This document shows, piece after piece, positions 47,879 through 56,515 of a stretch of 64,000 bases of DNA. The notes under the pieces are model-generated. The model ran no database searches. It worked only from the letters and a program-made list of their open reading frames with translations, and was not told the DNA's origin. Position numbers and translations under genes: made by a program. Positions within the stretch are counted from its first letter, which is position 1; each line of letters starts with the position of its first letter. Source of the DNA: Kitasatospora acidiphila (GTDB lineage Bacteria > Actinomycetota > Actinomycetes > Streptomycetales > Streptomycetaceae); NCBI RefSeq assembly GCF_006636205.1, contig NZ_VIGB01000003.1, positions 6,078,501 through 6,142,500 of the forward strand, given 5' to 3'.

Positions 47879-48817
47879 GTGATCATCGACGCCCAAGCCC
47901 GCTCCGCCCTGGAGCAGGCCGACTGCAATGGCCCCGAACTGCGCCTGCCCCGCCTGGACAGCGCACTGTACAAGCGGATCGACCAGATGCTCGCAGCAGT
48001 CGGCGGTCGATGGACCCGCGGGTGCCAGGCGCACGTCTTCCCCAGCGGCGCGGCCGAAGTCCTCGCCGCACTCCTGGCGGCCGGTCAGATCCACACCGAG
48101 GCAGAGGCCATCGCCGAGCGGCAGTTCTACCCGACCCCCGAGCACATCGCCCAGCAGCTCATCGACCTCGCAGGGATCGAGCCCGGCCACCAGGTGCTGG
48201 AGCCGTCAGCCGGAGATGGCGCGATCGCCCGCTTGGCCGCCGCCCGCGGCGCCGTCGTGGACTGCGTCGAACTCGACCCCGGCGCCGCCGACACCATCCG
48301 CAGCGCAGGCTATGCCCGGAACGTGACCGTCGGCGACTTCCTACGCCGGCCCCGGCGGCCGGACTACGACGCGGTGGTGATGAACCCGCCCTTCGCCAAC
48401 CGCCAGGACATCCGGCACATCCGCCATGCCCTCGGATTCGTTCGGCCTGGCGGCAAGCTGGCAGCCGTCATGTCCGCCGGCATCACCTTCTGGAACGACC
48501 GCGCCGCGCGCGCCTTCCGTGATGAGGTCGACCAAGCCGGCGGAAGGATCGAGCCCCTGCCTGACGACACGTGGAACCACCTCGGGGTCAAGCTGCGCAC
48601 CGTCCTGGTCGCCGTACCCGTGGTCGGCGTCGTGCCCACCGCCCCGGCGAGCCCCATGCCCAAGGCGGTCAGGCCGTGGAGTCACCTCACCCCCGCCGAC
48701 TTCGGTCACGAACAGGCGAGTCCACAGGCGTTCCTCCTCGACGAGCTCGACAGCGTCGGCACCCGGCCATTCGAGAGCTTCAACTTCGATGCGGCCCCGC
48801 CTCAGAACAAAAGATAG
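47879..48817 (+). CDS. N6-adenine-type DNA methyltransferase
   Basis: 312 residues, GTG start with GAAGGAG upstream. S-adenosylmethionine motif I is LEPSAGDGAIARLAA (about residue 103), preceded by the FxPTP region RQFYPTPEHIAQQL. The catalytic motif is VVMNPPFANRQD, as in N6-adenine methyltransferases. No cognate restriction gene is adjacent, so it is probably a solitary phage methyltransferase, either protective against host restriction or regulatory. Recognition sequence unknown. Confidence 0.88.
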   Translation: MIIDAQARSALEQADCNGPELRLPRLDSALYKRIDQMLAAVGGRWTRGCQAHVFPSGAAEVLAALLAAGQIHTEAEAIAERQFYPTPEHIAQQLIDLAGIEPGHQVLEPSAGDGAIARLAAARGAVVDCVELDPGAADTIRSAGYARNVTVGDFLRRPRRPDYDAVVMNPPFANRQDIRHIRHALGFVRPGGKLAAVMSAGITFWNDRAARAFRDEVDQAGGRIEPLPDDTWNHLGVKLRTVLVAVPVVGVVPTAPASPMPKAVRPWSHLTPADFGHEQASPQAFLLDELDSVGTRPFESFNFDAAPPQNKR

Positions 48818-48846
48818 GCAACAACTTAATGGAGTGCTATGGTCAG

Positions 48847-48891
48847 GTTGTCGCTCGGGGAACCGCCCCATCCGGTAACCCGAGCGACAAC
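48847..48891. promoter_or_regulatory. Long hairpin GTTGTCGCTCGGG / CCCGAGCGACAAC
   Basis: Perfect 13-bp arms at 48847-48859 and 48879-48891, 19-nt loop, about 30 bp after the methyltransferase stop. It could end that transcript or be a regulatory leader of the small-gene chain. Confidence 0.6.
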
Positions 48892-49009
48892 GCCGTGGCC
48901 AGCGGCGCCCTCACCACCGTGCCCGACGGGCGGCAAACCCCCCGCGCCCCACCCGCCAGGCACTGGCCTCCCGACGAGGCCACCGAGGGCGCCGCCCCAC
49001 CCACGAACC

Positions 49010-49041
49010 GGACCCGCCCAACCCACCCCGGGGGCGGGTCC
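49010..49041. promoter_or_regulatory. Hairpin GGACCCGCCC / GGGCGGGTCC before the small-gene chain
   Basis: Perfect 10-bp arms, 12-nt loop, ending 22 bp before the GTG at 49064. Its position suggests a terminator/attenuator in the leader. Confidence 0.5.
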
Positions 49042-49063
49042 TCGCGTACCCGAAGGACATTCC

Positions 49064-49294
49064 GTGCCCGCCACCTACAACACCGATGGCGCCGAGGACC
49101 CCGACCTCTACGCCCAACTCATGACCGAGCGGTACGGCCCGCTGCGGCTCATCCTCGCCGAACGCAACAGGCCAGCCCCGCCCCGCCAGGCACGCGCGAA
49201 CCTCACGCCAGATCCCAGAGCGGCCGAGCATCGCCACCAACTCCTCGAAGCCCTCAACAACCGCCCCCAACCGGACCCGGAGCCAGCCGCATGA
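49064..49294 (+). CDS. Small phage protein (76 aa)
   Basis: GTG with GAAGGAC upstream. Opens with MPATYNTDGAEDPDLYAQL and includes RYGPLRLILAERNRPAPP; the end is Pro-rich. No family recognised. First of four coupled genes. Confidence 0.6.
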   Translation: MPATYNTDGAEDPDLYAQLMTERYGPLRLILAERNRPAPPRQARANLTPDPRAAEHRHQLLEALNNRPQPDPEPAA

Positions 49295-49407
49295 TCGCCC
49301 ACACCCCGAAGCCCCAGCCCACCCCGCCCGTCCCCGGCGCCATCTGGTGCAAGTCCTGCGACTCCTGGTGCCTCCCGAACGGCCTGTGCCGGTGCAACAA
49401 CCGGTGA
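49291..49407 (+). CDS. Tiny zinc-ribbon-like protein (38 aa)
   Basis: ATG overlaps the previous stop (ATGA). The peptide has four cysteines in WCKSCDSWCLPNGLCRC, enough for one zinc site. Possibly a small nucleic-acid or protein binder; function unknown. Confidence 0.55.
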   Translation: MIAHTPKPQPTPPVPGAIWCKSCDSWCLPNGLCRCNNR

Positions 49408-49646
49408 GCTTCCACAGCCCGGCCCCTGGGCAGATCTACCAGGCATGCCACCCGATGGACGAGGGTCGACAGATTCGGATCACCGCCGTTCATGGCAACC
49501 GGGTCGACATCGAGACCGTCGGCGGGCCAGGCCGCCCCCGAACCCTGGACATCACGGCTCTACACGCCACGGGAACTACGGCTACCGGCCGGACTCGCCG
49601 GACCGGATACCGTCTGCTTGACCCCGACTCCAGGAGCATCCCGTGA
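49404..49646 (+). CDS. Small phage protein (80 aa)
   Basis: GTG overlaps the previous stop (GTGA). Beta-rich, with GQIYQACHPMDEGRQIRITAV and HGNRVDIETVGG, resembling a small SH3/KOW-like fold. No function assigned. Confidence 0.55.
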   Translation: MSFHSPAPGQIYQACHPMDEGRQIRITAVHGNRVDIETVGGPGRPRTLDITALHATGTTATGRTRRTGYRLLDPDSRSIP

Positions 49647-49834
49647 TCAACCGGATGACCGCCAGCACTGCCACCGACCCCGGTCTGGAGGAGCTGTACG
49701 AGCGTCTCGATACCGCGGCCCAGCTCCTCGCCGCCGGGTATAGCTCATTCCAGGAGCGGGCCGGCATCGTCCAGCGGTTGTGCAGCGGAGAGATCACCAC
49801 GCAACAGGCCCGGGACGAGGACCGCGGGGAGTAA
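49643..49834 (+). CDS. Small helical phage protein (63 aa)
   Basis: GTG overlaps the previous stop. Helical, with LEELYERLDTAAQLLAAGYS and AGIVQRLCSGEITTQQA. Last of the coupled chain; a terminator follows. Function unknown. Confidence 0.55.
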   Translation: MINRMTASTATDPGLEELYERLDTAAQLLAAGYSSFQERAGIVQRLCSGEITTQQARDEDRGE

Positions 49835-49838
49835 CCCG

Positions 49839-49881
49839 GTGTGGGGTGTGCCCGGTTAACCCAGAAAAGCGCACCCCACAC
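49839..49881. terminator. Terminator between convergent small genes
   Basis: Arms GTGTGGGGTGTGC (49839-49851) and GCGCACCCCACAC (49869-49881) with one T-G pair, 17-nt loop. Serves the chain ending at 49834 and the reverse gene ending at 49898. Confidence 0.7.
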
Positions 49882-49897
49882 GAGCGCCCAGCCGGAC

Positions 49898-50095
49898 CTA
49901 CCGACCGGCATCGCCTCCGTCCGAGTCGCGAGCCAGCCCCTTGCGCCACTCCGCCTTGACGTCACGCAGCGATCGGATGCCGATGATCGCCTTCCTGCTC
50001 AACACCGGGATTTGGTCGAATACCTTCTCTGTGAACCGGAGCATTCCGTACACAACGAAGGCGCCGGTGCCGAGGCAGATCTCAATGATGCCCAT
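49898..50095 (-). CDS. Small membrane-associated protein (65 aa)
   Basis: Begins MGIIEICLGTGAFVVYGML, one short hydrophobic helix, then a basic soluble part (RFTEKVFDQIPVLSRKAIIG). GGGGAG lies close before the ATG. A GTG at 50215 would add 40 residues of unlikely sequence. Function unknown. Confidence 0.45.
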   Translation of the reverse strand: MGIIEICLGTGAFVVYGMLRFTEKVFDQIPVLSRKAIIGIRSLRDVKAEWRKGLARDSDGGDAGR

Positions 50096-50215
50096 TTGCT
50101 CCCCAATGGCTACTGGGGATCTGGGCAACCGGCACACGGCAGGCTCGACCCGGCATCCCACAGTTGCGGATGAACGGATCGAGACCACCACGGCGCCAGT
50201 CTCGTCAGACAGCAC

Positions 50216-50543
50216 AGACCGGGGGATGTACCCCCAGCTGTGTAACGACGCAACTGCCCGCGTCGCAGGGTCTCTCCATTAGGTCGCGCGTTCTGCATCA
50301 GTGCGCCGGCACTGGGCAGTCGTATCGACCAGGAGTCGCATCCTGCCCGTCGGGCAAGACGGAGGCGCGTGCTCAACTGACCGCCTCAGGACTAGTTTCG
50401 AGCGGTGGAGCAGCTAGGGTCAAATCAGCAGCTCAGACGCCGAGTTGGTGCCGCGTCAGCAGCCGAACGACTGGGTTGCCGTGTGATCGTCTAGGGTGGT
50501 TGGCCAGTAGGGCGCGGGGAAACGGCCTACCTGAGGGACGACT
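50216..50543. other. 328-bp leader before the second ParB-like gene
   Basis: No gene supported. It holds a GGGGG-ATGTA-CCCCC hairpin near 50221-50235 and should contain the promoter of the 50544-53153 operon. Confidence 0.5.
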
Positions 50544-51206
50544 GTGACTCCACCGCCCACCCGCATCCCCGAACCGCTGCTCCCGCTCGCGGTGCCGATC
50601 GGTGACCTCGCCCCGTACCACCGGAATCCGCGCACAGGCGACCTCGCCTCGATCCGGGAATCCCTGACGACCAACGGCCAGTACCGGGCGATCGTCGTCA
50701 ACCGTGGCACCCACACCGGCCGCCCGAACGAGATCCTGGCCGGCAACCACACCTGGAAGGCCGCTAACGAACTCGGCTGGGACCAGATCGCCGCCACCTG
50801 GATCGACGTGGACGACGAGGCCGCCGCCCGCATCGTCGTTGTGGACAACCGCACCAGCGACCTCGCCGGCTACGACACCGCCCTCCTGGCCGACATCCTC
50901 TCCGAACTCCCCGACCTCGACGGCACCGGCTACGACCAGCACGCCCTCGACGCGCTCCTCGACGACGCCGAACTGCCCGGCCTGGTCGAACTCCCCAGCG
51001 ACGGCGCCGGAACCGGCGAGAAGGCCGTCGTGGACTACCTCCAGTGGGGCTACCTCCAGTGGTCCTCCACCCGAGTCCGGATCACCGCCGAGGAAGTCCA
51101 GGCCCTCACCGCGCTCCACGACAAGTTCATCGACGACACCAACGGCGACCTCGGCTTCGGCTGGCACCTCATCGAGCACCCGCACAAGCAGGCCGATGCC
51201 TCGTGA
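50544..51206 (+). CDS. ParB/sulfiredoxin-like domain protein
   Basis: 220 residues, GTG with GAGGG upstream. The ParB-N fold has LAPYHRNPRTGDLASIRES, YRAIVVNRGTHTGRPNEILA and the box GNHTWKAANELGW in place of GERRxxA. A DNR motif (VVVDNRTSD) and a helical C-terminus follow. These phage ParB-like proteins may be nucleases or NTPase DNA-binders. The stop overlaps the start of the ParB-methyltransferase fusion (GTGA), so the two products are probably made together. Confidence 0.85.
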   Translation: MTPPPTRIPEPLLPLAVPIGDLAPYHRNPRTGDLASIRESLTTNGQYRAIVVNRGTHTGRPNEILAGNHTWKAANELGWDQIAATWIDVDDEAAARIVVVDNRTSDLAGYDTALLADILSELPDLDGTGYDQHALDALLDDAELPGLVELPSDGAGTGEKAVVDYLQWGYLQWSSTRVRITAEEVQALTALHDKFIDDTNGDLGFGWHLIEHPHKQADAS

Positions 51207-52645
51207 GCGCCATCCCCACCACGACCTTCCACGAGTCGTACCCGCTCGCCGAGCTGCGCCCCGCCGACTACAACCCGCGCAGGCTGTCTGCCGAGGCATT
51301 CGAACGCCTCAAGGCCAGCATCGGTCGCCACGGCATCGTCAAGCCGGTAATCCTCAACGCCAACGGGACCCTGGTCGCTGGCCACCAGCGAACCAAGGGC
51401 ATGACCGCCCTCGGCATCACCCACACCCCCGCGGTCATGCTCGGCACCACCGTCCGCCTCCAGGACGAGATCCGCTTCAACCTCCTCCACAACAAGGTCG
51501 AGACCGAAGCGAGCATCGTCCACGCCGAGCCCGGCCAGATCGGCCACTGGACCTGGGTGCCCTGGCAGTCCATCCGGATCGACGACCAGAAGAACGCCGC
51601 GTTCATCCAGGCCATCGGACAGATGGCCGCCGCACACGGCCCCTGGGGATCCGTGGTGATGGACGATCAGGGCCGGATCATCCTCAACGCCGAGTACGCC
51701 GTCGTCGCCGCCGCGCACCGCTTCGACCTGCTCGCCTGGACCGTCCCCTCCCCGGAAGCCGCCCAGCTCCACGCCGACCTCACCGGCGAGTACGGCGTCT
51801 ACGACTGGACCGCCATCGAAGGTCAAGCGCCCGTCTGGAACCAGCACATCGTCCAGCCCAAGCGGCTCCGCCAGCGCAGCTCCAAGGCCAAGACCGGCCT
51901 CACCTACGGCTCCGAGACCTGGGAGAAGCTGGTCCTGCCCTGGCTCAAGCCCGAGCAGCGCGTCGTGGACTTCGGCGCCGGCCACGGCGACTACGCCACG
52001 ATGCTGCGGGGGAAGGGCTTCTCCGTCACCGACTACGAGCCCTACCGCACCGCGCCGGGCAAGTACGCCGTGGACATCCGGGCCGTCGTCAGCATGATCC
52101 GCGCCATCCAGAAGGAACTGCGCGAGCACGGCCTGTTCGACGTCGTCGTACTCGACTCCGTCATCAACGCCACCACCAGCCTCGACTACCAGCACTGGGT
52201 GCTCGCCACGGTCAACGCCCTGTGCGCCGAGGACGGAGTCGTGTGCCTCGGCACGCGGAGCCTGCTCAAGGAAACCCGTATGGAGCAGGCAGGCCGGGCA
52301 ACAACCGGCGGAGCCGTCAACATGAGCTTCCTCGACGACAACAACGTCGAGATGAACTTCGTGGCCGGCAAGTGGCAGAAGCTCCGCTTCCACACACCAG
52401 AGACGCTGGCAGCCCTGCTCAATCCGTACTTCGCCGAGGTCAAGATCACCGACGCCTCCGACTCCAACCTCAAGGCCGTTTGCCGCAAACCGAAGGCGCT
52501 CCAGGAAGCCGAGTATCGGAAAGCATTCGAAGAGGAATTCAATATGCCTTACCCGAATGACTTTCGCCATGGCAAGCATCTGGAATTGGTCGAATTCTTG
52601 ATAAAATTGGTACTGGAGAGGAATTCTCTCGAATCTCGCGACTAG
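51203..52645 (+). CDS. ParB-like domain fused to a class I methyltransferase
   Basis: 480 residues. The N-terminal ParB-like domain (about 10-130) has LRPADYNPRRLSAEAFERL, GTLVAGHQRTKGMTALG and IRFNLLHNKVETEAS. The C-terminal Rossmann methyltransferase (about 235-440) has motif I RVVDFGAGHGDYATML (about residue 252) and FDVVVLDSVINATTS at the motif IV position. There is no NPPY/DPPY, so it is unlikely to be a standard adenine or N4-cytosine methylase; its target may be another atom, or not DNA. Coupled to the preceding ParB-like gene. Confidence 0.85.
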   Translation: MSAIPTTTFHESYPLAELRPADYNPRRLSAEAFERLKASIGRHGIVKPVILNANGTLVAGHQRTKGMTALGITHTPAVMLGTTVRLQDEIRFNLLHNKVETEASIVHAEPGQIGHWTWVPWQSIRIDDQKNAAFIQAIGQMAAAHGPWGSVVMDDQGRIILNAEYAVVAAAHRFDLLAWTVPSPEAAQLHADLTGEYGVYDWTAIEGQAPVWNQHIVQPKRLRQRSSKAKTGLTYGSETWEKLVLPWLKPEQRVVDFGAGHGDYATMLRGKGFSVTDYEPYRTAPGKYAVDIRAVVSMIRAIQKELREHGLFDVVVLDSVINATTSLDYQHWVLATVNALCAEDGVVCLGTRSLLKETRMEQAGRATTGGAVNMSFLDDNNVEMNFVAGKWQKLRFHTPETLAALLNPYFAEVKITDASDSNLKAVCRKPKALQEAEYRKAFEEEFNMPYPNDFRHGKHLELVEFLIKLVLERNSLESRD

Positions 52646-52658
52646 AAAAGGGGTGGCC

Positions 52659-53153
52659 GTGAAAGGCAAAATCACGGTAGAAATACGCGCACGTGAGGAC
52701 TACGGCATCATGTGGCTCGCCGGCATCCGCCACGTAGCCCTCGACCAGCACTGCCTCAAGTCCTTCGGCCGCCCCGACCGTGCCACCGTCCACCCATGCA
52801 CCAAGCTCCAAACCGTCCACCTTCCAACTGCCAACCCGCCCCTCGCCTGGTATCTGTGCGCACTGCCCATCCCGTGGAACTGGGCCGCCAACGCACACCT
52901 CGCTTTCGAGGCGGCGCCCGGCTACCACTGGGAAGGCCAAGCCCTCGTCCCCGGCCTCGAAGTTCGACTCGTCGGCGCCAAGCCGATCACCGGCTGGGGC
53001 GAGCACAGTGTCCCTGCCAGCGAGCCCCACCGCTCCCTGCGTCGGTACCGGACATGCCGCAACTGGCAGTTCGCCTGGTGGCTCCGGCAGAACCGCGCCG
53101 CCCCGACGCGCCCCCGCCCCCGCAGCCACCCCATCAGGACCACGGGCAGATGA
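52659..53153 (+). CDS. Hypothetical protein downstream of the ParB-methyltransferase
   Basis: 164 residues, GTG with AAAGGGG upstream. Contains MWLAGIRHVALDQHCLKSFG and AWYLCALPIPWNWAANAHLA, with scattered His, Cys and Trp and an Arg/Pro-rich C-terminus. No family recognised. Position 13 bp after the fusion gene and before a terminator makes it the last gene of that operon. Confidence 0.6.
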   Translation: MKGKITVEIRAREDYGIMWLAGIRHVALDQHCLKSFGRPDRATVHPCTKLQTVHLPTANPPLAWYLCALPIPWNWAANAHLAFEAAPGYHWEGQALVPGLEVRLVGAKPITGWGEHSVPASEPHRSLRRYRTCRNWQFAWWLRQNRAAPTRPRPRSHPIRTTGR

Positions 53154-53168
53154 CCCTGCTGTGAGAAC

Positions 53169-53210
53169 GCACCTGGGGCCAGCACGTGTTGACGTGCTGG
53201 CCCCAGGTGC
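53169..53210. terminator. Strong bidirectional hairpin terminator
   Basis: Perfect 19-bp arms, GCACCTGGGGCCAGCACGT (53169-53187) and its complement (53192-53210), with loop GTTG. Lies between convergent genes. Confidence 0.85.
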
Positions 53211-53215
53211 ACGCG

Positions 53216-53527
53216 CTAGGAGCGGCGGTTGACCGGACGCCGCCGAGCCGCCGCCGACCGCACCCGCGGCCGACCTGCCGGCACGGCACCAGTGGGCCGC
53301 CGCCCGCTGTCCGCCGCAGACCGGCCAGCCCACCGCCGGTGCACCCGCCGCAGTTCACCAGCCCGCCGTGCGGACTTCCGCAACGGAGCCCGCCGCGCGC
53401 CCACCGACGGACGTGGCCGGGGCCGCCCCGCCTTCTGCCGCAGCAGCTCCAGAAACGCCGCCACGCCGACCCCGAACGCCTTCACCATGGCCTCCACCGA
53501 CCACGGCGACTCCAGGACATGACGCAT
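53216..53527 (-). CDS. Small basic protein (103 aa)
   Basis: ATG preceded by GAGAGGTGA. The N-terminal third looks structured (VLESPWSVEAMVKAFGVGVA, FLELLRQKAG). The rest is strongly Arg/Pro/Ala-rich, a possible nucleic-acid-binding tail. Ends directly at the shared terminator. Function unknown; the basic tail could also mean out-of-frame translation, hence modest confidence. Confidence 0.5.
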   Translation of the reverse strand: MRHVLESPWSVEAMVKAFGVGVAAFLELLRQKAGRPRPRPSVGARRAPLRKSARRAGELRRVHRRWAGRSAADSGRRPTGAVPAGRPRVRSAAARRRPVNRRS

Positions 53528-53566
53528 TGCTCACCTCTCAGCTGAGAACCGGGAGGGTGTGATTGA

Positions 53567-54232
53567 TCAGGCAGCCAGGCCAAGAACCAGCCCTTGGACG
53601 CCCACCCCGAAGCGACCGGCCGCGAAGATCGGTCCGGGGGCCCTGGGAATCAGAGGTCTGCTGAGTCTCGTGATTCCGCAGGCAATGGCTAGCGGCTCGT
53701 GATCGACTGGCTGCGGAAAGCCCGCATCCGAATCGGTATCCCAGACGCGGGCTGACTGGAGCGAGCGAGCGAGAAGAAAGCCGGACTCTAGCCGGCTCAA
53801 TGCACCAACGAAGCCATGGCGGTGGAGTCGTCCGGCCCGCTGAAGGACCCGATCGATGGGCTGGCCTCGCCAAGAGGCGGCGGCCACCAGGCCGAGGTAT
53901 GCCTCTGTCTTCCCACCGCCCGTCGCGTGGAGCCACAACCCGCCCTTAGCGGCGTCGTGAGCAGCAGTGAGATCGCTGAGCCGATCACCACTCGAGTGAA
54001 CGAATTCATCGGCGAGCTCAATGGTCGCGAGCAGGTGAGCAAGCTGGAGAACGCCGACCTCAGCTGGGCCCTCGCAGACGACTTCCATGCTGCTGATCTT
54101 GGGGGACAGTGAGCCCGTGACCAGGTCGCCTAGGCGTACCCGCCTTTGCCCCACCCGGTGCGCGACATCCACGGACCCCCGGGCCGACTGCACTACGCCG
54201 GACTTGATGCCGTCCAGCTCGATCGGCTGCAT
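53567..54232 (-). pseudogene. Decayed Cas3-like helicase remnant
   Basis: A 221-residue frame holding two helicase motifs in the right order but too close: Walker A in LWLHATGGGKTEAYLGLVAA (near residue 100-115, about 53890-53940) and a motif VI-like PIDRVLQRAGRLHRHGFVG (about 53810-53855). QRAGRLHRHG is characteristic of Cas3 helicases, while GGGKTEAYLGL also occurs in DrmA-type helicases. Everything between the motifs (several hundred residues normally) is gone. The N-terminus (MQPIELDGIKSGVVQSARGS) does not resemble a helicase. Probably a deletion remnant; no nuclease domain or Cascade genes are visible. Confidence 0.55.
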
Positions 54233-54339
54233 GCCCGAACTCTACGCCGACGCTGATGATCGACGCACCGAGTCCGCTGACCCGAGTAGTGAGGGATCAT
54301 AGAAGCGGCGCGGGGGCGCACGGAAGGACCACCGCGCCC

Positions 54340-54876
54340 ATGGCCCGCCCCACTCGGGCGCAGCGCGCCGCGATCGCCCAACGCCGCGCCGACGCCGTCG
54401 AGCTTCAGCTTGCCGGCGTTGACTGGCTGACCATCGGCCGGAAGCTGGCCGCCGACCCGACGATCAACTCCGATCGGATCGCCTACCCCCAGGGCTACGG
54501 CGCCGAGTTGTACGCCAAGGGCAAGGAGCCGCCGGATGACGCCGCCCTGATCCGCTACGCCTGCAAGGACGTCAGCACCGCGCTGCGGGAGCGGCACACC
54601 GAACTCGACATCGCCGTGGACGAGCTGCGCATCGTCCACCACATGCGCCTGGAGCGGCTGTTCTTCGTCGCGTTCCGGCGAGCCGTCAAGGACGGGGATC
54701 TGCTGGCGATCGACCGCGCCGTGCGGATCCTGGAGCGCGACTCCCGGCTCCTCGGCATCGACGCACCGGCCCGCACCCAGCTGTCGGGCCCCGGCGACGG
54801 CCCAATCGCGGTCGAGTCCGTCACCGCGGCCGAGCTGGCGAAGCTGATCGCGGCGACCGAGGGTGGCAGCGAGTGA
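54340..54876 (+). CDS. Putative terminase small subunit
   Basis: 178 residues, ATG with GGAAGGAC upstream. The N-terminal helix-turn-helix-like region has AQRRADAVELQLAGVDWLTI, followed by a long helical middle (LDIAVDELRIVHHMRLERLF, RAVRILERDSRLLGI). Its stop overlaps the start of the large terminase gene. Role in phage DNA recognition is inferred from position, size and helical content. Confidence 0.75.
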   Translation: MARPTRAQRAAIAQRRADAVELQLAGVDWLTIGRKLAADPTINSDRIAYPQGYGAELYAKGKEPPDDAALIRYACKDVSTALRERHTELDIAVDELRIVHHMRLERLFFVAFRRAVKDGDLLAIDRAVRILERDSRLLGIDAPARTQLSGPGDGPIAVESVTAAELAKLIAATEGGSE

Positions 54877-56411
54877 CGGCCGCGACCGCCGAACTCCTCG
54901 ACCGCTACAGCACGCTGCCCGGCGACCGGCGCCGAGCCATCGCCGCTCAGGCTTCACCGCAGCTGCGGGACCAGCTCGCCAAGGTCGAGAAGGACATGGC
55001 GATGCGCCGCTCCCCGGGCTCGCTCGCTGCCGTCCTCACCGCAGGCCGGGAGATGCAGGCCGAGCACTTGGCCCTCATCGACGACGCCTTCGCCCGCATC
55101 GCGGCCGGCGAGTCCATCCGGCTCCTGCTGACCATGCCGCCGCGGCACGGCAAGTCCCGCCGTGCCGCCCGGTGGGCGCCGCTCTGGTACCTGCTCCAGC
55201 GCCCCGACCACCGCGTCATGATCGCCAGCTACTCCGCCGAGCTCGCCGACGACCATGGCCGATGGATCCGCGACGCCATCACCACGTGGGGCGATCAGAT
55301 CGGCATCGCCCTCCACCCCGGCTCCAAGGCCGCGAACCGGTTCGACATCCTCGGCCACGAGGGCGGCCTGGTCTGCGCCGGCGTCGGCGGCGGCCTCACC
55401 GGCAAGGGCGCGCACCTCGCCGTCGTGGACGACCCGATCAAGGACGACGCCGAAGCCCAGTCCCCGACGATGCGCAAGCGCCTGTGGGAGTGGTGGCAGT
55501 CCGTCCTCCTCACCCGCATCGAGCCCGGCGGCAGCGTGATCGTCATCCAGACCAGGTGGAGCGAAGACGACCTCGCCGGGCGCATTCTCGCCAGCGAGAC
55601 CGCCGAGGACTGGATCATCATCGACCTCCCGGCGATCGCGGACAGCTCGAACGACGCGCTCGGCCGCAAGGTCGGCGAACCGCTTTGGCCCGCCCGGTAC
55701 GGCGCGAAGGCCCTGGCGAAGATCCGCCGCGCGGTCGGCGAGCGCGTCTGGTGGTCGCTCTACCAGCAGAAGCCCCGCCCGCAGGAAGGCGGCGTGTGGA
55801 AGCGGGAGTGGATCGACCAGCACCGCATCACCGCCGTAGCGTTCAGCGGCCTCGACATGGCCCGGGTCGTCGTCGCCGTGGACCCAGCCGGCGGCGAGAG
55901 CCTGGTAGGTGACGAGACCGGCGTTGTCGGCATGGCCCTCGGCTACGACGATCACCTGTACGTGCTGGACGACCGCTCCGCGAACATGGGCGCCAACGAC
56001 TGGGGCATCAACGCGTGCCGCCTCGCCATGGAGCTGAAGGCTGACGCCATCGTGGTCGAGTCCAACTACGGAGGCGACATGGCCCGCCAGGTCGTCACCC
56101 AGGCCTGGGACCAGCTCGCCCGCGACGGCGAGACCCGAGGCCTGCTGATGCCGATGATCCTGGAGGTCACCGCCAAGGTCGGCAAGCGCCTGCGCGCCGA
56201 GCCGATCGCGCAGCTGTACGAGCAGGGCCGTGTCCACCATGTCGGCCACTATGCCGAGCTGGAGGGCCAGATGGTCACCTGGGTCGCTGGCATGGACTCG
56301 CCGGACCGGATGGACGCCACTGTGCACGGCCTCACCGAACTCGCTGACCCGGACCAGCTCGCCATGCTGCCGAAGGGCTTGGATGATGGTCGCCTCGACG
56401 GGCGCCGGTAG
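54873..56411 (+). CDS. terL: Phage terminase large subunit
   Basis: 512 residues, GTG overlapping the previous stop. The ATPase domain has a deviant Walker A LTMPPRHGKSRRAARW (about 86-101), Walker B LAVVDDPIKDD (about 183) and the coupling motif IQTRWSEDDLAG. The C-terminal RNase H-like nuclease begins VVVAVDPAGGESL (about 333), continues IVVESNYGGDMAR and ends with a further acidic site near MDATVHGLTELA. It packages phage DNA into the prohead. Confidence 0.95.
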   Translation: MTAATAELLDRYSTLPGDRRRAIAAQASPQLRDQLAKVEKDMAMRRSPGSLAAVLTAGREMQAEHLALIDDAFARIAAGESIRLLLTMPPRHGKSRRAARWAPLWYLLQRPDHRVMIASYSAELADDHGRWIRDAITTWGDQIGIALHPGSKAANRFDILGHEGGLVCAGVGGGLTGKGAHLAVVDDPIKDDAEAQSPTMRKRLWEWWQSVLLTRIEPGGSVIVIQTRWSEDDLAGRILASETAEDWIIIDLPAIADSSNDALGRKVGEPLWPARYGAKALAKIRRAVGERVWWSLYQQKPRPQEGGVWKREWIDQHRITAVAFSGLDMARVVVAVDPAGGESLVGDETGVVGMALGYDDHLYVLDDRSANMGANDWGINACRLAMELKADAIVVESNYGGDMARQVVTQAWDQLARDGETRGLLMPMILEVTAKVGKRLRAEPIAQLYEQGRVHHVGHYAELEGQMVTWVAGMDSPDRMDATVHGLTELADPDQLAMLPKGLDDGRLDGRR

Positions 56412-56515
56412 ACGATCGGCTCGACCAGGCTTGTAACGGCCACAGTAGTTTTATCGCCAAGGCTTCCGACACCGCTTGGAAGGTGCTCCCGGGGCTTGCG
56501 GCGTAGCGTGGAGGC

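Noticed and set aside
49841..50173. Plus-strand frame of 110 residues
   Set aside because: It starts inside the terminator and has no ribosome site; the reverse 65-aa gene fits better.
53816..54112. Plus-strand frame of 98 residues over the helicase remnant
   Set aside because: No ribosome site; the minus strand carries two recognisable helicase motifs.
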